Of a stretch of 36,131 nt of DNA, positions 31,907-36,131 are shown one piece after another. The stretch is from the NCBI GenBank assembly GCA_937910905.1, contig CALEPV010000004.1, positions 1 to 36,131 on the forward strand. Direction: 5' to 3'. Under the pieces are notes generated by a model, which was not told the DNA's origin, made no database searches, and worked only from the letters and a program-made list of their open reading frames with translations. How positions within the stretch are numbered: the stretch's first letter is position 1; each line of letters begins with the position of its first letter. A program made the translations under genes and the position numbers. The stretch is from an uncultured Prevotellaceae bacterium. GTDB lineage: Bacteria > Bacteroidota > Bacteroidia > Bacteroidales > Bacteroidaceae.

Positions 31907-32893
31907 TCAGCCTTTTATTCTCATGTACAGTCGCTGCTGCAGGTCGAACAGCCTGACGTTGGTGGTCAGCATGTAGAACGGTTTCCAGCGGTAGCGCAGG
32001 CGCAGTCGCGATGGGCGGAAGGTGTGCAGTATGGTGCGGAAGCGCGCTTGCAGGTCCTTGCGGTCGGCGTCGCTAAGCTCTGCCTTGTGGCGCAGGTAGA
32101 GGCGGTAGCAGCTGATGAACACGTACCACCTCTGTCCCTCGAAGAGCTTGATGAGGCGCGGTGCTACGTTCTCCTTCTTCAGTGTGAGCAGCAGGCTCAG
32201 CTGTGCCTCCATGAAGTCGAACCGATGCATGTGGAAGGCGTTGGTGGTGGAAGCGGCGTGCTTGCGGTAGTGGTAGATGCCTGGGCACAACCGTACCTCG
32301 CGGCTGTGCAGGTAGTGCAGGCGCGAGGTATTGTCGTCGCTGTAGAGACGTGTCGTGGTGTCGAAAGGATACTGCTTGTGTAGCGCCGTGCGTACCACGT
32401 AGAGCCCGTGCAGCTGCCAGCTGTCTATGCACAGCTCGAAGGCCTCTGTGCCTGTGAGGGCTGTGTGCTCCGTGAGCTGACGGGGCAGCGGATATTCCTC
32501 TTCGCTGCCGTCCTCGAAGTGCTGCATGAGGTGAAGCACCACGCTGTCTGTGCGGGGGTGGCGGTCAAATATCTGCACGGCTTGTTCCAGACAGTCGGGC
32601 GACAGCCAGTCGTCGGCATCGACCATACATGTGAACTCGCCTTGCGCAACTGCCAGCGCCTGGTTGCGGGCCACGGCCTGTCCGCTGTTGTGCTCTGTCT
32701 GCAGTACGTGCAGTCGCGGGTCGGCAGCGGCACGCTCGGTGAGCAGCTGCAGGGTGTGGTCGGTGGAACAGTCGTCCACAGCTATCACCTCGATGTCTCT
32801 CAGTGTCTGCTCCACCAGCAGCGAATCGAGGCAGCGAGGCAGTGTGGAGGCGGCATTGTAGGCAGCCACCAATATGGTGACGCGGGGCTTCAT
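31907..32893 (-). CDS. Glycosyltransferase family 2
   Basis: A 328-residue GT-A enzyme. PRVTILVAAYNAASTLPRCL, then IEVIAVDDCSTDHTL, NSGQAVARNQALAVAQGEF and CMVDADDWLSPDCLEQA (metal-binding DADD) follow the canonical GT2 order. DSWQLHGLYVVRTAL and YSDDNTSRLHYL form the acceptor/acid region. The C-terminal 90 residues are basic and helical, possibly for membrane contact. Its ATG overlaps the flippase stop by 4 bp (ATGA), so the two are translationally coupled and should act on the same lipid-linked glycan. Confidence 0.9.
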   Translation of the reverse strand: MKPRVTILVAAYNAASTLPRCLDSLLVEQTLRDIEVIAVDDCSTDHTLQLLTERAAADPRLHVLQTEHNSGQAVARNQALAVAQGEFTCMVDADDWLSPDCLEQAVQIFDRHPRTDSVVLHLMQHFEDGSEEEYPLPRQLTEHTALTGTEAFELCIDSWQLHGLYVVRTALHKQYPFDTTTRLYSDDNTSRLHYLHSREVRLCPGIYHYRKHAASTTNAFHMHRFDFMEAQLSLLLTLKKENVAPRLIKLFEGQRWYVFISCYRLYLRHKAELSDADRKDLQARFRTILHTFRPSRLRLRYRWKPFYMLTTNVRLFDLQQRLYMRIKG

Positions 32894-34392
32894 CTGTGCA
32901 GACGCTGTTTGATTTTGGCCACGATGGTGCTCTCACGCGACAGCACTCCGTAGCTGAGCCATACGGACAGCGCCAGACATACGGCGCCAAGTGCGTATCT
33001 CATCAGTGGCGATATGTCCAGCAGGCATATCCACAGGGCGATGCCGACAATGATGGCTTGCGGCAGCACCAGCCGGAGTGTGGCCCTCTGGAGCGTAAGC
33101 TGGTAGCAATGCCCATAGTAGAGGCTCAGTACTATCATGTCGAACAGCGCTGAGAGCGACAGTCCTATGCCGGCACCGATGAGGCCCCACTCGATGTAGC
33201 CCCCCACGATGAGGCCCAGCGACACAGCATCGTAGACGACCTCCATCAGCAGGTAGCGCGTGGAGTGGCTGCACGCCAGGGGCACGAAGCCCAGCGGCAG
33301 CGTGATGGCACGCAGGAACATATAGTACACCGAGCAGACGGCCATGTCTGCCACAGGCAGGAACTCTACTGATGTGAGCACCCTGATCATCACGTGTATC
33401 AGCACAATCATGGCGATGAGCAGTGGAGCCACCAGCAGTACGTTGACGCGTATCTGCTGGTTGATGGTGTCATTGCGCAGCTGGGTGTCGTGGTTCACTG
33501 ACGACAGGCGCGGGAAGAAGTCGGCCTCAAGCGATGTGAACACGATGCTGGCGTAGGTGACCATCAGCATGTAGCCCACGCGGTAGTAGCCCACATCGTC
33601 CATCGTTCCGTAGCGCAGCATCAGCGCAGGCAGAGCCATAGCTACACCCGAACCGGCTATAGCAGCCATCACGTAGGGTATGCCCACCTTGACCATAGGC
33701 CATCCGGCCCGCCAGACATCGCGGTCGGTGAGCGACACGCGCCAGCGGAACAGCGGCAGCGAGAAGCACAGGTGCACTATCAGCACGGCTATGGTGCTGA
33801 CATCCAGCGCGGCCAGGATGCCGGCTATGCCCCATGCGTAGAAGAACGGAACGGTGAACACCAGCGTGGCTACGGCAGCCAGCAGCGAGATCAGGGCTAT
33901 ACGCTTGAGGTGGCGTGTGCCCTTGAGTATGGCCACCTCGCCGCCTGTGACCAGCAGCGCTCCCACCATCGGAGCCAGCAGAGCCAGGTCCCAGCCAACG
34001 GTGTTCTCGGCTTCGGAGAACATGCTGCCCAGCAGCGGTGCCAGTCCTACGCACAGCACCATAGCCACGATGGCCAGCGCCAGACTCCACGAGCGTATCA
34101 CCCTGACAAAACGTGCAATAGCTGCATCGTCCTGCTCGCCTTGAAGCTCCGACAGATGTTGCACTGTGGACATGGGCAGACCCAGGTTGGTGCTGCTGGC
34201 CAGGAAGTCGGACACGTTGATGTATATGCCCATCAGCCCAATGCCGGCAGGACCCAGCAGCTTGCTGGCCAGCTTGGTGCGGATGATACTCATCAGCATC
34301 TTCAGGCCTTGCACGCCGCCGAATATGCCGGCGTACTTCAGCACGGAGTCGAGGCTCGATAGTCGGGGGCTATTTGAATTCACAGTGCACAA
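32890..34392 (-). CDS. Wzx-type O-antigen/polysaccharide flippase
   Basis: A 500-residue integral membrane protein with about 12 transmembrane segments of the MATE/MOP polysaccharide-exporter type. The start region VLKYAGIFGGVQGLKMLMSI with LASKLLGPAGIGLMGIYINV, and the later VGYYRVGYMLMVTYASIVFT with SLEADFFPRLSSV, are typical of Wzx/WzxE-like translocases. It would flip undecaprenyl-linked repeat units across the inner membrane. The first residues (CTVNSNSPR) are encoded by a heptamer repeat that also spans the HAD gene stop. An in-frame Met (LKMLMS) comes too late to be a full start. No polymerase is visible in the window. Confidence 0.9.
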   Translation of the reverse strand: MCTVNSNSPRLSSLDSVLKYAGIFGGVQGLKMLMSIIRTKLASKLLGPAGIGLMGIYINVSDFLASSTNLGLPMSTVQHLSELQGEQDDAAIARFVRVIRSWSLALAIVAMVLCVGLAPLLGSMFSEAENTVGWDLALLAPMVGALLVTGGEVAILKGTRHLKRIALISLLAAVATLVFTVPFFYAWGIAGILAALDVSTIAVLIVHLCFSLPLFRWRVSLTDRDVWRAGWPMVKVGIPYVMAAIAGSGVAMALPALMLRYGTMDDVGYYRVGYMLMVTYASIVFTSLEADFFPRLSSVNHDTQLRNDTINQQIRVNVLLVAPLLIAMIVLIHVMIRVLTSVEFLPVADMAVCSVYYMFLRAITLPLGFVPLACSHSTRYLLMEVVYDAVSLGLIVGGYIEWGLIGAGIGLSLSALFDMIVLSLYYGHCYQLTLQRATLRLVLPQAIIVGIALWICLLDISPLMRYALGAVCLALSVWLSYGVLSRESTIVAKIKQRLHR

Positions 34393-34411
34393 TTCACAAT
34401 TCAGAATTCAC
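34377..34411 (-). repeat. Five heptamers across the HAD stop and flippase start
   Basis: Read on the minus strand, the units are GTGAATT, CTGAATT, GTGAATT, GTGCACT, GTGAATT. They encode the final residues of the HAD protein (VNSEL), carry its TGA stop (34394-34396) and the ATG of the flippase (34390-34392). Confidence 0.9.
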
Positions 34412-35080
34412 AATGCCCCCCACCAGCTTGGGTCCCTCCCCCTTTGGGGAGGCGAGGAGGGGGCTTGCCACAAAGTCGTCTATCACCAAGTCGCACAGCG
34501 GGGCTATCACATCACGTGGATTGGTGGTGGCCAGTCCCACGACGTAGGCTCCGGAGGCGCGTCCGGCCTTCAGCCCATTGATGCTGTCCTCGAACACCAC
34601 GCACTCTGCGGCCTTGCAGCCACAGCGCTCGGCGCCGCGCAGATAGCATTCGGGGTCGGGCTTGGATGCGCTGAAGTCCTCTGAGGTCAGTATGTAGTCG
34701 AACAGTTGCTGAAACTCCGGATGACATCGCAGCACGTTCCGCATCTTGGGCTGGTTGCTGCTGGTCACGATGGCTGTGCGTATGCCTCGGTCGCGCAGCT
34801 GCTCTATGTACGCGTGCACACCTCTTATATAATCATACTGCATGGTCATCTCGTAGGCGTCCAGCCGCGCTGTGATGGTGTCCCTGTGTGCTGCCATAGC
34901 GCCGGCGAACCAGCGGTCGTATATCTGTGTGAGCGTCTGCCCCTTGATGCGGTCCGCAAAGTCGGGCACTTCGGGGTGATATTCCTGCCCCATGCTGCCC
35001 CAGAAAATGGAGTACTGGCTCTCTGTGTCGAGCACCACACCATCGAGGTCAAAAAGTGCGGCTTTGAAGTCGTTTGTCAT
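34394..35080 (-). CDS. HAD-superfamily phosphatase/phosphomutase (beta-PGM-like)
   Basis: A 228-residue haloacid-dehalogenase enzyme. Motif I is AALFDLDGVVLDTE (nucleophile D11, D13), motif II IVTSSN, motif III SASKPDPECYLRGAE (Lys) and motif IV CVVFEDSINGLKAG. The helical cap between I and II is the C1 type found in beta-phosphoglucomutases and sugar/glycerol phosphatases; the substrate is unknown. The last ~20 residues (LLASPKGEGPKLVGGIVNSE) are encoded by a GC-rich hairpin element plus the heptamer repeat. They are therefore probably an acquired tail; the catalytic core is intact. The stop lies one base from the flippase ATG. Confidence 0.88.
   Translation of the reverse strand: MTNDFKAALFDLDGVVLDTESQYSIFWGSMGQEYHPEVPDFADRIKGQTLTQIYDRWFAGAMAAHRDTITARLDAYEMTMQYDYIRGVHAYIEQLRDRGIRTAIVTSSNQPKMRNVLRCHPEFQQLFDYILTSEDFSASKPDPECYLRGAERCGCKAAECVVFEDSINGLKAGRASGAYVVGLATTNPRDVIAPLCDLVIDDFVASPLLASPKGEGPKLVGGIVNSEL
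34435..34452 (-). repeat. CCTCCCC/GGGGAGG hairpin element in the HAD gene 3' end
   Basis: A perfect 7-bp stem (CCTCCCC at 34435-34441, GGGGAGG at 34446-34452) with a 4-base loop lies inside the coding sequence and encodes part of the tail SPKGEG. It looks like an intergenic-type palindromic element captured by the reading frame. Confidence 0.7.
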
Positions 35081-35102
35081 ACATAAGGTCTGTTTTGCGG
35101 CG

Positions 35103-35110
35103 CAAAGTTA
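35103..35110 (-). promoter_or_regulatory. Candidate -7 box of the HAD-flippase-GT2 operon
   Basis: On the minus strand TAACTTTG fits TAnnTTTG and lies 22 bp before the HAD ATG at 35080. No -33 box was recognised. Confidence 0.5.
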
Positions 35111-35131
35111 GCACATTTATTTGTTTATACG

Positions 35132-35139
35132 TACCTTTG
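35132..35139 (+). promoter_or_regulatory. Candidate -7 box of panB
   Basis: TACCTTTG fits TAnnTTTG, 74 bp before the panB ATG, leaving a 5' untranslated leader of roughly 65 bases in which no known riboswitch was recognised. Confidence 0.5.
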
Positions 35140-35213
35140 CGGCCAAAATGTAGGCTAGCCAATGGCCTGCACCATGACATTTTTACAGTTTATATTCATA
35201 CACTCAGTTAAAC

Positions 35214-36035
35214 ATGGGAGGATACTTAGTTGACGATGCCCGCAAAGTGACCACGCATCGCCTGATAGAAATGAAGAAGAGCGGCAAGAAGATAGCCATG
35301 CTCACAAGCTACGACTACACTATGGCTCAGATTGTCGACGAAGCCGGAGTGGATGTAGTACTCATCGGCGACAGCGCCTCCAACACTATGGCTGGCAATG
35401 TCACCACCTTGCCAATCACATTGGACCAGATTATCTACCACGCCCGCAGCGTGGTGCGCGGCACGAAGCGTGCCCTCGTGGTGTGCGACATGCCCTTCGG
35501 CACCTATCAGGTGGACCCCGAGGATGCTGTACGCAACGCCATACGCATCATGCAGGAGAGTGGCTGCGACGCTCTCAAGCTCGAGGGTGGAGTGGAGATA
35601 CTGCCTGCTGTGCGCCGCATACTCGATGCCGGCATCCCCGTGTGCGGGCATCTGGGACTCACACCGCAGAGCATCAACAAGTTCGGAACCTACGCTGTGC
35701 GAGCCAAGGAGGAGGCCGAGGCACGCAAGCTGCGCAGCGATGCACGTGCGCTGGCAGAGGCTGGATGCTTCGCCATAGTGCTGGAGAAGATACCGGCTGC
35801 GCTGGCAGCAGAGGTGACGCAGAACATCGATATCCCTATCATAGGAATCGGTGCCGGCGGCGACTGCGACGGACAGGTGCTGGTCATCCACGATATGCTG
35901 GGTATGAACAAGGACTTCTCGCCCAAGTTCCTGCGCCGCTACGCCGACTTGCACACCATTATGACCGACGCTATAGGCCAGTACGTGACTGACGTAAAGA
36001 ACTGCGACTTCCCCAATGAGAACGAACAATATTAG
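35214..36035 (+). CDS. panB: 3-methyl-2-oxobutanoate hydroxymethyltransferase
   Basis: A 273-residue PanB, which transfers a hydroxymethyl group from methylene-THF to alpha-ketoisovalerate to make ketopantoate, the first step towards pantothenate and CoA. Seen are KIAMLTSYDYTMAQIVDEAG, VDVVLIGDSASNTMAGN (metal-binding Asp), VVCDMPFGTYQ, ALKLEGG, IPVCGHLGLTPQS, VLEKIPAALAAEV and IGIGAGGDCDGQVLVIHDML. All are standard and length is normal. It is transcribed divergently from the HAD gene and followed after 32 bp by a terminator built from a palindrome array. It has no pan gene neighbour in the window. Confidence 0.97.
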   Translation: MGGYLVDDARKVTTHRLIEMKKSGKKIAMLTSYDYTMAQIVDEAGVDVVLIGDSASNTMAGNVTTLPITLDQIIYHARSVVRGTKRALVVCDMPFGTYQVDPEDAVRNAIRIMQESGCDALKLEGGVEILPAVRRILDAGIPVCGHLGLTPQSINKFGTYAVRAKEEAEARKLRSDARALAEAGCFAIVLEKIPAALAAEVTQNIDIPIIGIGAGGDCDGQVLVIHDMLGMNKDFSPKFLRRYADLHTIMTDAIGQYVTDVKNCDFPNENEQY

Positions 36036-36067
36036 GACGTAAGATAGCGCACTTCACATTGCAACGT

Positions 36068-36111
36068 AAAAAACATGCGCGTGTTAAATAAATGACACGC
36101 GCGTGTTTTTT
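36068..36111. terminator. Intrinsic terminator after panB formed by palindrome units
   Basis: A run of six As, a GC-rich arm and ten loop bases are followed by the complementary arm and six Ts. The arms are 36068-36084 and 36095-36111: 17 bp with one mismatch. The A-stem-T layout would work on both strands. Confidence 0.7.
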
Positions 36112-36128
36112 ATTTAACACGCGCGTGT
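36073..36128. repeat. Three-palindrome array ACACGCGCGTGT, 22-bp period, at window edge
   Basis: The 12-bp units at 36073, 36095 and 36117 (ACATGCGCGTGT, then two perfect ACACGCGCGTGT) are separated by AT-only or nearly AT-only 10-bp spacers. Units 2 and 3 with flanks (36092-36107 and 36116-36131) are perfect 16-bp inverted repeats. The window ends 3 bp after unit 3, so the array may continue. Confidence 0.92.
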
Positions 36129-36131
36129 CAT

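Noticed and set aside
35140..35213. Riboswitch in the panB leader
   Set aside because: The leader is only about 65 bases and no known aptamer pattern was recognised.

Overview
The window looks like a Bacteroidales chromosome, most likely Prevotellaceae or Bacteroidaceae. Three things point there. The run rlmN, DUF4837 lipoprotein, pdxA, sigma-54 activator, lptE, TPR protein, secG is typical of the order. Several genes are preceded by Bacteroidetes-type -7 boxes (TAnnTTTG), two of them with a TTTG -33 box 20 bp upstream. There are GH115, GH128 and GH95-like carbohydrate enzymes, and secreted proteins end in a GVYIVxGKK-type tail.

Layout. (1) 1-7200, + strand: the end of a surface-polysaccharide locus. 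It holds a 5'-truncated glycosyltransferase, a chimeric GT4/beta-helix protein, a GT4, a membrane O-acyltransferase, a beta-propeller protein and a GT2, closely packed. Two tracts suggest on/off switching: four GTTCAAGA octamers in the chimera and a G8 run in the acyltransferase. (2) 7213-12739, + strand: an accessory/defence-like island with a GIY-YIG-like nuclease, a PIN-domain protein, an AbiEi/AbiEii-type toxin-antitoxin pair and an AAA+ DUF4143 ATPase. These are separated by repeat-rich DNA and two copies of a glycosyltransferase C-terminal remnant. (3) 13021-24037, - strand: a long co-directional housekeeping run (rlmN, DUF4837, pdxA, sigma-54 activator, lptE, TPR, secG, GH115, ffh, folD) with a GH115 glucuronidase gene between secG and ffh. 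(4) 24299-26629, + strand: N-acetylmuramoyl-L-alanine amidase, an unknown protein and a low-molecular-weight tyrosine phosphatase, followed by a GH95-like pseudogene with a large internal deletion. (5) 26872-35080, - strand: HAD phosphatase, Wzx-like flippase, GT2, a 1276-residue GH128 multidomain secreted protein and a GT4, a second glycan-building/degrading cluster. (6) 35214-36035, + strand: panB, followed by a palindrome array that runs to the window edge.

The most unusual non-coding structures are two palindrome arrays that share an exact 22-bp period. One lies between the divergent rlmN and amidase promoters (four 16-mers, 24104-24185). The other follows panB (three ACACGCGCGTGT 12-mers, 36073-36128). 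A second recurring structure is a family of heptamer tandem repeats on the coding strand. At two places, exactly five heptamers span the stop of one gene and the start of the next. No RNA gene, CRISPR array, transposase or integrase was recognised.
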